The notes: generated by a model not told the origin, from the letters alone. A stretch of 64,000 bases of DNA from Castanea sativa (GCF_040712315.1 NC_134015.1:23747614-23811613); one strand, 5' to 3'. Counted from the stretch's first letter, positions 1-12,194 are shown. Translations and numbers: made by a program.

Positions 1-690
1 TGGCCTTTTCTTGACAGCTTTAAAATTTGCATCCATAATAGTTGCAAACATGATCTTAGCTGGAAAATGTCCACTCCTTACCATATCTTCCACAATCTCC
101 ATCACTTTATCTAACCTACTGTTAGTAAAAAAGCCGGAAATGACCACCCCGTATGCTGCTCAACAAACCTAAACCCTTGATCACGCATTTTACTTATATA
201 CTTCACTGCAATATCCACATTGCCTTTCTTAAAGTAACCATCTACGACTACCATCGATGTAATTAGGATGAACTCCAACCCCCAACATTTTATACAACAA
301 GCACTAGTCTGGTTTGCAAAGGCCATCAATTAAAGTAGTATAAGTAGCCACATTCGGCAGAAGTGAACATTCCCTCATTTTCTCAAGCAACTTGAACGCA
401 ATCTCCAAATTACCAGCCTTAAACAATAATCATCAATCAACGAAGTAAAAGCAACCAAATTTAGGGACACCCCATCACTCACCATATTTTCCTAAAAAGC
501 CTATACCCCAAACCCAAATCCTTAACTTTACCAAACATATCAATCAAAAGTAATCACATTGAGCAAACAGCATTTCCACATATGATCAAACCCATATACA
601 CAAAAGCCTTTCTCTTCATTTTTAGCTTACAAAAACCCTTAAAACAATAACCGAATCGGGTTTCCAGTTAAAGTACTCACCTAGACGTAT
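1..690 (-). pseudogene. Decayed PPR-repeat protein gene fragment
   Basis: Read on the minus strand, several frames give recognisable pentatricopeptide-repeat helices. Near 300-420 the peptide KAGNLEIAFKLLEKM is followed by NVATYTTLIDGLCK, a typical PPR signature. Near 180-270 VVDGYFKKGNVDIAVKYISK and near 430-470 LVAFTSLIDD are also PPR-like. PPR proteins bind organellar RNA and act in its splicing, editing or stability. The frame is broken: an in-frame stop (minus strand, 304-306) follows the LCKPD segment, and single-base shifts separate the repeat units. No long open frame or start codon remains. The left window edge cuts the fragment, so a better copy could continue outside. I am confident of the family, less so of the exact limits. 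Confidence 0.72.
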
Positions 691-920
691 CGTTTTGAGC
701 GTAAGAAATGTGTAAAAAATGATGGAATTGAAAGAGGATGGGTGGGGAGTGTACCCTTTAGAGAGCTAAGTGGAGCCGGAAGGAATTTGAGAGAGAGAGA
801 GAGAGAGGTAGGCGCGGTTGGAAGCTTCTCTGGTCATGCATTTTCTCCATGCGTGGAATGGAAGTGGATGGTCCTCATTCTTCACAGCTTGAGCGGTTGA
901 GGAGCCAACCATATGCTTTA

Positions 921-1526
921 GCCTCCGTTTGGGAGTTAAAAAAGGAATGGAATGGAATGATTATAAGAGAATGGAAATGAATGGAATAGAATGAAATATG
1001 TTTAAGTAAGAGAAATGAATAGAAAAGAATAGAATGAAATGGAATTAAGTAATCTTGATTGGATGTTTAAGAAAAAAGGAATAGAAACGAATGAAAATGA
1101 ATAGAATGTAAGTAATTTTGTTTGGGAGTAATATGGAGGGAATGGAATGGAATGGAATCATTTTATGACAATATTACTATTAGACCCCTATTTAGAAAAA
1201 ATGGTTGAATATATAGAGGTATTTTGAGAGTTTTAGTATAAAATTCATTAAATCTAATTTCATTCCCTCCCATTCCTCTCATTCCTCCCAATTTCGGAGA
1301 AATGAATCCTCTAAATTTCGGAGAAATGAAAATTTGAGGTTTTAAGGGAATAGAGAGGAATGAGTGTTATCTCTTACCCATTCTATTCTCTCCCACTTAA
1401 ACTCCCAAGTAAGGAAATGGACTTTCCATTCCCTCCATTAAAACTCCCAAACAATGGAAGGGAAGAATATTCTAAAATTATTCTTTTCATTCCTTTCCAT
1501 TCCATTCCTTCCTCCCAAACGAGGCC
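921..1526. mobile_element. PIF/Harbinger-like MITE
   Basis: The element starts GCCTCCGTTTGGGAG and ends CTCCCAAACGAGGCC, forming imperfect terminal inverted repeats of about 15 bp. It is flanked by TTA on both sides (918-920 and 1527-1529), the 3-bp TWA duplication typical of PIF/Harbinger. The interior is made of GGAATGG-rich purine runs on the left and their complement on the right, so much of it can fold on itself. No transposase frame is present, so it is non-autonomous. Open frames inside are by-products of this composition. Confidence 0.7.
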
Positions 1527-2788
1527 TTATGCTATGTTGAGAGAAATAGGAGGGCTTTCGGGTTTGAAATTTATAGTACTAAATTTGTTTTTCTTAAAGT
1601 TTAAAGTTTTTTTTTTTTTTTTTGGCGAAATCAGTTGTCAACTTGTCAAATTATTGGTATTAGGGTTTAAAGTTTAAACTGCCAGGTGTCCAATAGGAAG
1701 AAGAAGATTAGTCTAGATGGAGTGTGAGTATCTTAAGAGGTCCAGGGGAGAGCAGGATGAGCTTCAACATAGCACCAAGAAAGTTAAGGAGGCTTCGAAC
1801 GATGGGGGTCAAGGTGATGAAAGACATGCTATTGAAGACACCAGGCTTAAGTCTTACAGGGATAAACTTGTGGGTGACTTCCCAGGAGCCCATGCTTAAA
1901 TATGCCTCACTAATAGGTTCCATGTTGACGATGAGAAATTAGATAATGAGATGGATGAGGTTACTGAAGGCTTTGTTGTTGTGATGCTTTCAAAAGAGAC
2001 CAAATCAAGGATTAGAGGTGCATGGTCCAACGCTCTCATTGTTGAGGTTTTTGGCAGTCCTGTAGGGTACCATTACCTACACAGAATGGCTGTGGAAGCC
2101 ACAGTGTAGGGTAGAATGCTTGAACCTAGGAAGAGACTTCTTCCTTTTCAGGTTCGAAGCTAAAGACGATATGGATAAGGTGCTGGAAGGGGGTCCGTGG
2201 TTTTTTGGAGGACACTATGTTTTTGTGAGGTTATGGGAACTGAATTTTAAGGCTTCCACCGCGAAGTTGAACACCATTGTGGTATGGGTGAGACACAATG
2301 AACTCCCTGTAGAGTACTATGATGTGTATGTGCTCTAGGAAATCGAAAACGCGATCGGTCCAGTGTTAAAGGTGGATGTTAACACGATGACAGGTACGAA
2401 AGGAAGGTACGCATGTATCTGTGTTCAAATAGATGTTTCAAAACTGCTAATTAAAACAGTGCTCATCGGAAGTTTGGCGCAAGAGGTGGTGTATGAAGGC
2501 ATTGGGGCTTTATGCTTTGGGTGTGGTAGAGTCAGGCATAAAAGGGAAGGGTGTCCCTAAGTGGTTCGAAGTCTAGCTCTTGTTGTGGAGAAAGAACAGG
2601 GACAAGATGATGTCGTGACCACGCGTGAGGTGGAAGGTCATGGTAAGGAAGAAGATGGCTGTGGTCCATGGATGGTGGTTAGCCAGAGAAAGGCAGGGCC
2701 TAAACGAGCAATGACTGAGAATGGGAATCCAACGAGAACCAACCAGGTTGGTTCTCCTAGTTTGGTTTGACCAACTACGTATAAGAAG

Positions 2789-3847
2789 TAAGGGTGTGCA
2801 AAAAACCGACGAACCAAAAAAAACCGCTTCAAACTGACCGAACTGGTGCAAAATTTCGGTTCGGTTTCAGTTTCAGTTTAGTTTCGGTTGTATTATATAA
2901 AAAACCAAAAATTTTGGTTTGGTTTTCAGTGGCAAATTCTAATATACCGAACCGACCGAACGGAACCGAAATATATTAAATAATAATTTGTACAAATTAT
3001 TTTAACAAAGTTCATGGTATCCTAGCAGCAAAGACATGCGCTTGTCTCTAGTCAGCCCAGGTTCGACCCTTAGTAATAGCCTTTTTATTTTTCCTCTCCT
3101 TATTACCAAACTACGTCGTTTTGGGGTTTGCTTTATAACCTTATTAATCCTATTTTCAGCATTTGTCTCTCACTTTCTTCAACAACAACCGTTCTCTTCT
3201 CCCCTTTCCCTCTCCAGTCATTCTCTTCCTCCCCATCTCTCTCTTTCTGTCATAGTGTCATGCCTCCGTTTCTCTCTCTCTCTATCACGCCGCCATTTCT
3301 CTTTCTATCACACTTCTTCGCCAGTACGCTGCTTCGTTGTTCTCTCTTTTTTTTTCTTTTTTTTTTTGGTTTTGGGTTTGTTAATATTTTTTGGGTTTGT
3401 TAATTTTTTTTTCTTTGTTTGCTTTCTTAGAAAATAAATGATAAGGAAACCGAAAAAACCCACCGATACGTTGCTTCACCGTTATTTTCTGGGTTTGTTT
3501 GCTTTCTTCGCCGGTACGCTGCCTCGCCGTTCTCTCTCTTTTTTTTTTTTTGGTTTTGTGTTTGCTACTTTGCTTAGTGCTTGGTGTTTGGGTGGCGAGA
3601 AAACGTGGGAAAGCAAAGGGATTTTCTGGGTTTGTTAATTTTTTTTTTCTTTGTTTGCTTTCTTAGAAAATAAATGATAAGGAACTGAAAAAACCCACCT
3701 AAACCGACCAAAATCGAAATCCAACCGAAACCGATTGATTTCCAATTACTTCGGTCGGTTTCGATTGAGAATTTCACAAATCGAAAATTTTGGTTTCGGT
3801 TGGCCAACACTGAGAAAACCGACCGAAACCGAACCGACACACCCCTA
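2789..3847. mobile_element. hAT-type non-autonomous element nested in LINE ORF1
   Basis: An 8-bp duplication ATAAGAAG flanks the element exactly (2781-2788 and 3848-3855). The ends are TAAGGGTGTGCA and its imperfect complement (reading inward from the right, TAGGGGTGTGTC). Eight-bp duplications and TAGGG-type ends are hAT hallmarks. Both termini carry many ACCGAACCGA/TTCGGTTTCGG subrepeats. No transposase is encoded. The middle contains a pyrimidine-rich stretch, a direct duplication (3392-3464 and 3627-3699) and a tRNA-like patch near 3012-3078. It is younger than the LINE it interrupts. Confidence 0.85.
3392..3699. repeat. Internal direct duplication, spacing about 235 bp
   Basis: About 73 bp starting TGGGTTTGTTAATTTTTTTT and ending AAAACCCACC occurs at 3392-3464 and again at 3627-3699, nearly identical. 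The sequence between the copies also echoes upstream sequence (CGGTACGCTGCCTCGCCGTT against CAGTACGCTGCTTCGTTGTT near 3322), so a unit of roughly 235 bp was duplicated in tandem inside the hAT element. Confidence 0.7.
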
Positions 3848-4931
3848 ATAAGAAGGAAGAACAAGTTGGTCAAAACCTTGTGAGCAGCTCAAGATATAAT
3901 ACAAACGAGAAATCTAGTTCAAACAATCATATTGTGGGGCCCGAGGAAAATGTAGACAAGACAAGGGAAGTGAATATAGCTGGTAAGCAGGAAGAAGTGG
4001 CATGTGTGAGTTCCAATAGCAACACGTGTCGGGAGGTTAAGGCACAAGAGTGTGTTAGAAGCAATGGGCCGGTTCTTTTATCTGATGGGCAAGAAGGTGA
4101 GAAAGGTGGTAAAGGTGCTGAGCCCAGTGTGTTATCTGATGGGCAAGAAAAGGGCTTAACCAAACACAGTAGAGGTAAAAATTCCCGAGCCCAAAAACAG
4201 AAGAAATTGAAAGTATTGTCCGCTAGTGTCTCTCAGCCAAAAATGAAGCAGACAATCTCAAGGTCCTTTGTAGGAGGAAATCATGGAAAAACACAACCAG
4301 CTTGCAACATTGTTGAACTCACAGAGTTGGGCGATCAAACTTCAACGAGAAATTATAATAGTTCCCAATGTAGTTATAGATCAAATCAGAGCGAAGCCAA
4401 TAGAAATTTGGGGTTGGGTTGATGTGAATTAGAGGGAAGCAATGGAAGAACATCTTTCCACTTACTCTGGTGAGCCAGGAATCGGGGTCTCTGCCCATTA
4501 TGGACCCAGCATGGCAACTCTGGCTAAACCCTTGGTGGAGGTTCATGATGGACGAACCAGTTCCCTTGGAGGGAAGGAAAGTTGTTTGGAAAAGTTACCG
4601 GAATGTTTTGCAAAGGCAGGTCTTATTCGAATCAAACAATTCAATGGCGATGACAAAGAGGAAAGTGCTAGACAGCCCACTAATAGTAACCAGTTGGTTC
4701 AGGAGTATGATGGAGATGAAGCTGATACAGGTGTGCTTGCCAATTCGGAAGTTCAAGTTACTAGTGAGCTCGAACGAGAGAGGGATGGGAGTCCTAGAAC
4801 ACATGATGGTGCTCTCTACAATGGAAGAACAAACGGAGGCCCACCTAAAGGGGATGGGATGGAACTTGATTACTTAGGCGAAAACATTGCATCACCCTAA
4901 TTGGTGCCCTGACCTTGGACATTTATTATCA

Positions 4932-7900
4932 ATGAAGATCATTGTGTGGAATTGCCGTGGGGCACTCAACCTGAATTTTGGTAGTAATGTTGCGGATTTG
5001 GTCAGAGATTATTCTCCAACAATGATGATTGTTACCGAAACTAGAGTGGGAGGTGACAGAGCTAAAGCAATTATGGATCGGTTGTTTTTGATGGTGCAAT
5101 TCATGCAGATACGGTGGGATATGTAGGAGGGATTTGGCAGCTTTGGAATTCTGAGGCAGTTGAATTCACTCATCTTTCATCAATGGAGCAAGAAATTCAT
5201 GCCCTTGTCAAGTTAAGTTGCTCAAACTTTTCCTGGATTATTTCTGCTATTTATGCAAGTCCCAGGTTAGCTAAAAGACGTATTCTTTGGCATAATCTTT
5301 CTTTGGTCAATGCTACTTATAATCTGCCTTGGATCATGCTTGGTGACTTTAATGAGGTGTTGAGTGGTGAAGAGAAGTTGGGGGGAAGGCCGGTTAATGC
5401 ATATAGAGCTAGACTCTTTCAGGATTGTATTAATAAGTGTGGTTTTATGGACATAGGTTTTTCTGGACCTAGGTTTATGTGGTCTAACTTGCAAAATCTT
5501 TCGGACCTCATTTAAGAGAGGCTGGACCGGGGTTTTTGTAATGTGGGATGGAGGTTACTTGGAGGTTACTCTACCCGGAGGCAACTATTGATCACCTCAT
5601 GAGAGTTAACTCTAACCATTGTCCGATTATGGTCAATGTGGAGAAGCCGCTGGGTATGGATTTAATAAGGCCGTTTCGTTTCCAACCCGGGTGGCTTTCA
5701 CATCCAGATTTTCCTGGGGTTGTCCATGATGCTTGGAATTGGGATCAAGGCCTTGAGAATGCAGTGCAAACTTTCAAAAATTCTGATAAAAAGTGGAATA
5801 AAGAGGTGTTTAGGAATTTGTTTACCTAAAGAAAGAAGATTGAAGCTAGGTTGAAAGGTGTGCAAAAAGCGATGGCTAATAGACCTAAAGATTTTCTTGT
5901 GGAGCTAGAGAGAAACTTGAGGAAGGAGTATGTTGTAGTCAAAGAACTTATTGATGAATATTGGGCAATGAAGGCTAGAATCAATTGGCTAGTTTTGGGA
6001 GAGCATAATACCTTTTATTACCATGCGTCGGTTGTCAATAAGAGGAGAAGGAATAGAATTACCAGCCTCAAAGATAATGTGGGTAATTGTATTACTGATG
6101 AGGTTGAGGTGGTTGCTTATATGAGAAGGTGGTACATGAACCTCTATACCACAGACATGGAGGAATCACCAAGGAAAATTTGGGACATTCCTAACTGGCC
6201 TGTCAGGTTGTCTAAGGAGGAAGCTCAAGCCTTAGCTAGCTCGATTGAAGATAGTGAGATCAAGGATGGTTTGTGGGCTTTGAAAGCTTTCAAGGCTCTT
6301 GGACCGGGTGGTCTACACGCAGGCTCCTATCAAAGGTTTTGGATGATCACGAGGAAATCAATTGTGGAATTAATTAAAAAGGTGTTTGAGAAGGGATGTG
6401 TAACGCCCTTTTTAAACAAGACTTTCATTACTTTAATTCCCAAGCATACAGGAGCTGATTCTTTGGGGAGCTTCAGACACATCAATCTTTGTAACACTGT
6501 TTACAAAATTATTTCGAAGGTCATTATAGCTAGGATAAGGCCTTATCTAGATAGACTGATTTCTCCCTTACAAGCGGCTTTTATTCTCGGCCTGAAGGGG
6601 GTGGATAATGCCATCATTGTTCAGGAGTTACTTCATACGCTGAGCTTAAAGAATGGTAAAGTGGGCTACATGGCAATAAAAATTGATCTTGAGAAAGCCT
6701 ATGATAGGCTTGATTGGAGTTTTGTTAGAGATACCCTTGCGTTGTTTAATATTCCTCCTTTTTTGAGTAAAGTGATTTTGAGGTGCTATGTAATGGAGGT
6801 GCCCTAGAATCCTTCAATCCGTCTAGAGGAATTAGATGAGTTGACTCATTGTCGCCATAGTTATTCATCATGTGTATGGAGTTGTTGGGATTCTTCATTA
6901 AAGACAAGTGTGATGCTAATCTTTAGGATCCTGTCAAAATGTCAAGGGCAGGATTGGCGGTGTCCCACCTTTTCTTTGAGTAAAGTGATTTTGAGGTGCT
7001 ATTTAATGGAGGTGCCCTAGAATCCTTCAATCCGTCTAGAGGAATTAGATGAGTTGACTCATTGTCACCATAGTTATTCATCATGTGTATGGAGGTGTTG
7101 GGATTCTTTATTAAAGACAAGTGTGATGCTAATCTTTAGGATCCTATCAAAATGTCAAGGGGAGGATTGGTGGTGTCCCACCTTTTCTTTGCGGATGACT
7201 TGGTACTTTTTGCAAAAGCTAACATGAAGAATTGCATTGGTGTTTTGGATGCACTTGAGGGTTTTTGTAGTATTTCTGGGTAGAAGATTAATAAGGAGAA
7301 ATCTAGAGTTTATTTCTCCTCCAATGTGGATGGCAATAAGAGGGAAGAGTTTTGCGAGGTGTTGGGTATTCGGTCAACACCCAAGTTGGGTAAATACCTT
7401 GGTTTCCCTTTTAGGCAACTGGGATCCAGTAGAAGGGACTTTGATTTCATTGTGGAGAGAGTGTAAGCTAAGCTTGTGGGTCGGAAAGGGCATCTACTAT
7501 CTTTTACAGGGAAGGTAGTTTTAGCTCAATCGGTGCTTACCACAATCCCGAAATATATCATGCAAAATACCATGCTCCCTAGCCGTACCTTTGGCGCTCT
7601 TGATAGAGTGACCAAGAATTTCATTAGGGGTTCAACCCAAGACAAAAGAAAAGCTCACATGGTTGGATGGAATAGAGTGACTAAGTCAAAGGAAGAAGGA
7701 GGGCTTGGTTTGCAAGTTGCCAAGCCAAAAAATCTCTCCTTACTTGCGAAGTTGAATTGGAGGTTTAGAATAGAAAAGGATAAGGATTGGGCTAAGGTGT
7801 TGGGTAGTAAGTATAATAACCCAAAGAGAAGTGGGTCCAATGTGTGGTCCGGAATGAAGCGTGGTGGGCATGTCTTCATGAAAGGAGTTAAATGGAAGGT

Positions 7901-9277
7901 GGGTACTAATAGCACACTAAATTTTTGGAATGATAGGTGATTAATAGTGGGGAACTAAAGAGGCATGATTGAAGGCCCCCTTAGAAGAGATGAAGAGCTG
8001 CTCTCGGTGAAGGATATAAGGAATGAAAGAAGATGTGATTTCAGTAGATGTTCATTTGATCTCTCTAACAATCTGATCAGCCTTCATAAGGTTGTTCCTG
8101 TTCCTATGAATCATTAAGGAGAGGATCGGCTTGTGTGGGCATCGTCTCCTTTGGGGGAGTTTGACCAGAAGAATGCTTATAGAATTTCTAGAAGTGATTG
8201 TGAGCCTTCCAACATCTTTTAAGGGAATTGGATTTGGAAGATGGATTCCATGCCAAAAATTAAAACGTTCTTTTGGAAATGTTTATTGCAGAGCATACCC
8301 GTGGGAATGGTACTCCAGGAAAGGGGTATTGTGCAGAATGCTCACTGTCCGGTCTGCAATAATGATAGGGAAACTATCCTTCATGTGCTAAGGGACTGTG
8401 TGTTTGCCAAGCACACTTGGGGAAAGCTAGGCATAGTTGATTATGACCAAAGCTTTTCAATGGGAACTTGTGTGAGTGGCTTGAAAAGAATGTAAAGAGA
8501 TCCTCCTTTAGGATTGATCATATACCCTGGCATATTTTATTTCCCATTGCTATTTGGAAACTTTGGTTGCACATGAATGATATGGTATTCAAGGAGAATC
8601 GAGCTAATCAGGATTTGCATAGAGGTGCCTTACATGCCGCGCAAGAATACTTGTACTGTGTGGGGAAGGTAGGTAGGAGGGTCGTCCAAGCTATGATTCA
8701 GGTCAGATGAAGAAGGTCGTGTGATGGTTGGTTCAAATTAAATGCGGATGGGTCAACCTTGGGCAATCCTAGGAGAGCTAGCGGAGGTGGGTTGATATGT
8801 GATTCGAATGGAGGATGGATTAGGGGATTCGCGCGTAACATTTGTGTTGCATCCAATGTAGAAGTAGAGCTTTGGGCATTGAGGGATGGGTTATCTTTGT
8901 GTATTTCTCTTCATATTGTGGCTTTAGAAAGAGAAGTAGATGCCAAGTTTGTTTTGGATTGGATGACCAGTGAGCATTGCAATAATATAAACAATTTTCC
9001 TCTTATCATGGATTGTAGGGCTCTTATCAACCAAGTGCCTCAAGTCAGAATGATGCACTGCTTTCATGAAGCTAACAAGTGTGCCGATGCACTAGCTCGT
9101 AAAGGTCTAGATCTTCAGCAGGATTTTGTTGTGTTTGAAAGTTCGCCTGTGGACATTTCTATGCTTTTGTATTATGACCAAATTGGCATATACTATGAAA
9201 GGATTTGTCCTCAAACAGTTGGTTTTCTTGGTTATTTTTTAATGACATGCTCTTCTTTACCAAAAAAAAAAATTTAG
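4932..9277 (+). pseudogene. LINE ORF2 remnant (endonuclease-RT-RNase H)
   Basis: The frame opens with MKIIVWNCRGALN, the start of the APE endonuclease; TETRVGG, PWIMLGDFNEVL and SNHCPIMV follow, with frame breaks at about 5100 and 5515. Reverse transcriptase occupies 5851 to about 7900: LIPKHTGADSLGSFRHINLC, the motif-A segment YMAIKIDLEKAYDRLDW, and FADD at 7188-7199. Between motif A and FADD lies a 213-bp tandem duplication. A zinc-binding RT segment (KIKTFFWKCLL, CPVCNND, HVLRDC) is at 8241-8440, and RNase H (FKLNADGS, VEVELWALRDGL, HEANKCADALARKG) at 8730-9140. At least eight stops or shifts make it inactive. Confidence 0.88.
6765..7190 (+). repeat. 213-bp tandem duplication inside the LINE RT
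   Basis: Copy 1 (about 6765-6977) and copy 2 (6978-7190) differ by only a few substitutions. Each covers the RT stretch that would encode an NGGALESFNPSRGIR-like segment through SHLFF. Both carry the same two nonsense codons in that segment. The duplication therefore happened after the LINE had already lost function. Confidence 0.85.
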
Positions 9278-9354
9278 TCAAAAGTTTAAAGGGTAAATAT
9301 TAAATACTAGTGTACGCTTCTTGTGTGCACACACGATTTGAACTGAAATGGTAA

Positions 9355-10205
9355 GAGCATTCATATCAATGGATGTAAAAATTTTATAAATTTGTATATC
9401 TAAAACCTACTTTTTCTATTTTACACTCCCATTTTTACAAAGCACACACATCAGTCGGTCTATTATACACATTCATTCAAATAAAATATTCATCAAATCA
9501 ATCCACACCCACCGAGCCACCACCATCAACCCATCCACCGAGCCACCATCATCAGCCACCACCACCCCAAAACCCACTAATCAAACACAAAATCCAAACC
9601 CCATAGAAAATTGAGACCCCTAAACCTTATCATCAACAACTCTCATCGTCTTGATCCTTCTTTTTTTTCACTATCCCTAAACCCCATGGAAAATCGAGAC
9701 CTCGGCGGTGCAAGCATGGTCCGCCAAAACCCACGGCGGGTCACGGCATCGGAGGAGGCGCCGGAGTTCAAGACCTCAAAGGAGGTCCAGGTAGTAACTT
9801 CACTTCGTCGTGGTTCCGATTCTCCAGGGTCGAGATGTCATCAATCAGGCCCAGTCCAATACCTGAAAAACCTCCATGATTGGCCTCACCGGCCCGAGAT
9901 GTCCTCTCTTCTCCTTTCTGTACTAATCGTGTCGGTGAGGCTGGAATGAGGGACCAAAGATAAAAGAGAGAGAGGTGAGAGTAAAATCTGAAAATGAGAG
10001 AGTGAGGTGAGGAGAGAGGTAAAAATCTAAAATAATAAATACAAGAGCTACAATAACCATGCATATATGCATGATTACTGTAGCAATTGTGCATAAATGC
10101 ACAATTTTACACCCACTGATGTGGGTGTTTTTTGGGGTCAAAATGTGTAAAATGGGTACATTTTTCTATTTTAGAAGACTATATACATGCTGATAGCGTT
10201 GCTTT
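9355..10205. mobile_element. PIF/Harbinger-like element, GAGCATYCA family, copy 1
   Basis: The left end is GAGCATTCATATCA and the right end reads outward as CTGATAGCGTTGCTT. TAA at 9352-9354 and 10206-10208 fits a 3-bp TWA duplication. The right 150 bp closely matches the copy at 28746-29569, sharing GCAATTGTGCATAAATGCAC and ACACCCACTGAT. No transposase is visible. A GC-richer patch at 9690-9930 gives an open frame with no recognisable product. Confidence 0.68.
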
Positions 10206-10361
10206 TAATAGTCATTGAAGTTACGATTTCAATGAAAAAAAAAGTGTGTACAATTACGTGCACCAATCAATATAATGTTTAAAATAAACATTGCTCAACT
10301 TAAAAATGGCAAAATATAGAAGTTATGTTCCTTTGCTATGTTGACTGTCCTAACTGAAGTT

Positions 10362-10650
10362 ATGTTCCTTTGTTGTGTGATTGCAGATCTCTCATGGTCA
10401 GGTTCATGCAGGTTCGGGTGGGGCATGTATTTAGAGAGGCAAATAAATGCACTGACCTTTTGGCTAAGAAAGGCTGTTCCATGATGGAAAATTTTGTTGT
10501 TTTTGATACTTCTCCATCGGCTGATTTAAATGTGTTGCTGGATGCTAATATGAATGGGTTGTACTACTATAGGCATGCTGCCAATGCTTTGGCCTCTGTG
10601 GCCAGTGTGTAGTTGTTGTTTTGTTGTTTATATATGACCCTGTTTAACCA
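10362..10650 (+). pseudogene. 5'-truncated LINE, RNase H C-terminus only
   Basis: The frame from about 10370 to 10611 reads VGHVFREANKCTDLLAKKG and then FVVFDTSPSADLNVLL, matching the end of LINE ORF2 RNase H. It is clearly related to, but not a copy of, the end of the LINE at 9060-9160. It stops at TAG near 10611 and is followed by a short A-rich end (10649-10665). Severe 5' truncation is normal for LINE insertions. It is a separate insertion from the larger LINE. Confidence 0.75.
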
Positions 10651-10665
10651 AAAAAGAAGAAGGGA

Positions 10666-11335
10666 AAACTACCCTGAAGTTGGTCTAATATTAGCTACCA
10701 TCAAAACTTTTCGAAATCATCCAAATTATTTCCCTTTCCTCCTTTAGTACTCACATTACTTATGCTCCTTTGTATCTCTAGCTACTATTTATTTTACCCA
10801 CAACATTAGTTGCCCAAACATTCCCTCACCCACGTAATCATCATAATGCAGTCATTGTAAGATTTGTGCAGTCAAGATAAGTTATTCGACTTGGAGGAGT
10901 AAGGAGCTTTCAAATGATATTAACCATTTTTTGTTCTTAAGAAACAAATTGAATATTTTAAAGGAGTCTTGTTAATAAGTTGGTAATGGCTCTAACCAAA
11001 AGGTAGTTTTTGTATTTTACCCAACTGTGAGGGTCCTCTTTTGGAAAGTACCTAGGGCCATGTAGAAACAAGGATCCGGGGCGCTTTACTTGTTATTTAG
11101 TGGACTAGGCTTGGTTCACCGCAGCTAAATGGAGGCTGATTATGAACTAAGTTGTGCGCAAGTCACAAATCTCCTCAAGGCAAAAAAATATAATTTCCTC
11201 TTAAGCAATAAAATATCATTATAAGTGTTTTAGTGCCATAAAATGACCATTTACTTTTACAAAATAAGAATTCATAATATTCACAATAAGAAGGAGGTTG
11301 AAATAGAATATTTTAGGCTTATCTTTTACAGTATA
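10666..11335. other. Intergenic, no recognised feature
   Basis: AT-rich, non-repetitive sequence on inspection. No coding frame, RNA gene or element boundary could be supported. Confidence 0.5.
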
Positions 11336-11338
11336 AAT

Positions 11339-11655
11339 ATTTAAAAGAGTTCCTTCACTTGGTATCCCGAGCGTACTATCGTGGTACCCCGAGGTATTAG
11401 GCCTGTAGGAACCCAAAATACTAATTCTCTAAACTATACGATCTTTCTCCATGCTTATTATGCAATACGATTTTTCTTCATGCCTTTTACTGTGTGAACA
11501 CTTAAAAGAGTTTCTTTACTCGGTACCCTGGACGTACTGTCATGGTACCCTGGATGTATTAGTCATGGTATCCTTAGCGTATAAAGCCTGTAATCCCATA
11601 ACGCTAATTCTCTGATCTATATGATTTTCTCCATGCTTATTATGCAATGGAGTTT
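11339..11655. repeat. Diverged tandem duplication, period about 160-180 bp
   Basis: TTAAAAGAGTTCCTTCACT at 11341 recurs as TTAAAAGAGTTTCTTTACT at 11502, and CCATGCTTATTATGCAA at about 11449 recurs at 11631. Between them lie GGTACCC(C/T)G motifs repeated two or three times per unit. The offset changes from 161 to 182 bp because the second copy has an extra GGTACCCTGG-type subunit. Origin unknown; it may be the regulatory part of an old LTR. Confidence 0.6.
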
Positions 11656-12194
11656 TTTTCCTTTCCCTTTACTTCTATAGGTCCTGCATAAAAAATACAT
11701 TACGCAATACACATATCTTCAAATAATTGTTAGTTTCTTAGGTTAGGATATAAATTTTAATACATAAACATATATATAAATGAATTTCATGAAATTGATT
11801 CAACCATGAGGATCTTGGCCCCAATTCTCACAGACTTGGCGCTTTTGCACAAGACTTGTAAGATTTGGAACTCAAGTCCAAGTGGCTTTGCTTAGGCATT
11901 GCCTTCCAAGATAGTTAGGTGAGGAGGATTTTTGTAGGAGAGAGTAATATCTGATATGTGCATGTTTTGGCATATGTTTCTTTGAAGACTAAGTGGTATT
12001 TTGAATAATCTCAAGGATGTGGGACAAATTCCTCCACCTTGGCTCTCTTATTTTTGTTTATTTCTTTCTCTTCCTTGCTAGGCTTTTAAAGCTATAAGAA
12101 AATGTATTTTGAACTTCTGAACTCTTCCCCTAAATCCCCATTTTTCTCCCATCCAAATCCCCCATTTTTTGCTATGTCTTGTGTCCCTTTTATA
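11656..12194. other. Intergenic, no recognised feature
   Basis: No coding frame is supported. A GGATGTGGGACAAATTCC stretch near 12015 resembles sequence often seen beside plant LTR elements, but no paired repeat was found. Confidence 0.4.

Larger units (their letters stand above)
1717..4900 (+). pseudogene. LINE ORF1 remnant (DUF4283, zinc knuckle), interrupted
   Basis: ORF1 proteins of plant L1 elements bind the element's RNA. Here 2120-2338 encodes a DUF4283-like segment with the motif KVLEGGPWFFGGHYVFVRLW. Positions 2363-2560 continue it and end in a zinc knuckle of form CX2CX4HX4C (CFGCGRVRHKREGC). Stops at about 1897, 2336 and 2558 split the frame. The polar, low-complexity C-terminal part resumes at 3856, after the inserted hAT element, and runs in two frames to about 4900. 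The interruption and the shared stops show that this copy makes no functional protein. Assignment rests on domain order and on the ORF2 remnant directly downstream. Confidence 0.78.
1681..9270 (+). mobile_element. L1-type LINE, nearly full length, inactive
   Basis: This is a non-LTR retrotransposon with ORF1 (DUF4283 and a CCHC zinc knuckle), then ORF2 with an APE-type endonuclease, reverse transcriptase, zinc-binding RT segment and C-terminal RNase H, ending in an A-rich tail at 9261-9272. That order is typical of plant L1 elements carrying RNase H. Every reading frame is broken by stops and shifts. A hAT element (2789-3847) interrupts ORF1. AAAGTTTAAA occurs just before the 5' end (1669-1678) and shortly after the tail (9281-9290), and may be a decayed target duplication, but this is weak. 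The exact 5' end is uncertain. Confidence 0.88.

Noticed and set aside
3036..3437. Hydrophobic, Ser/Phe-rich frame
   Set aside because: Arises from T/C-rich sequence within the hAT element.
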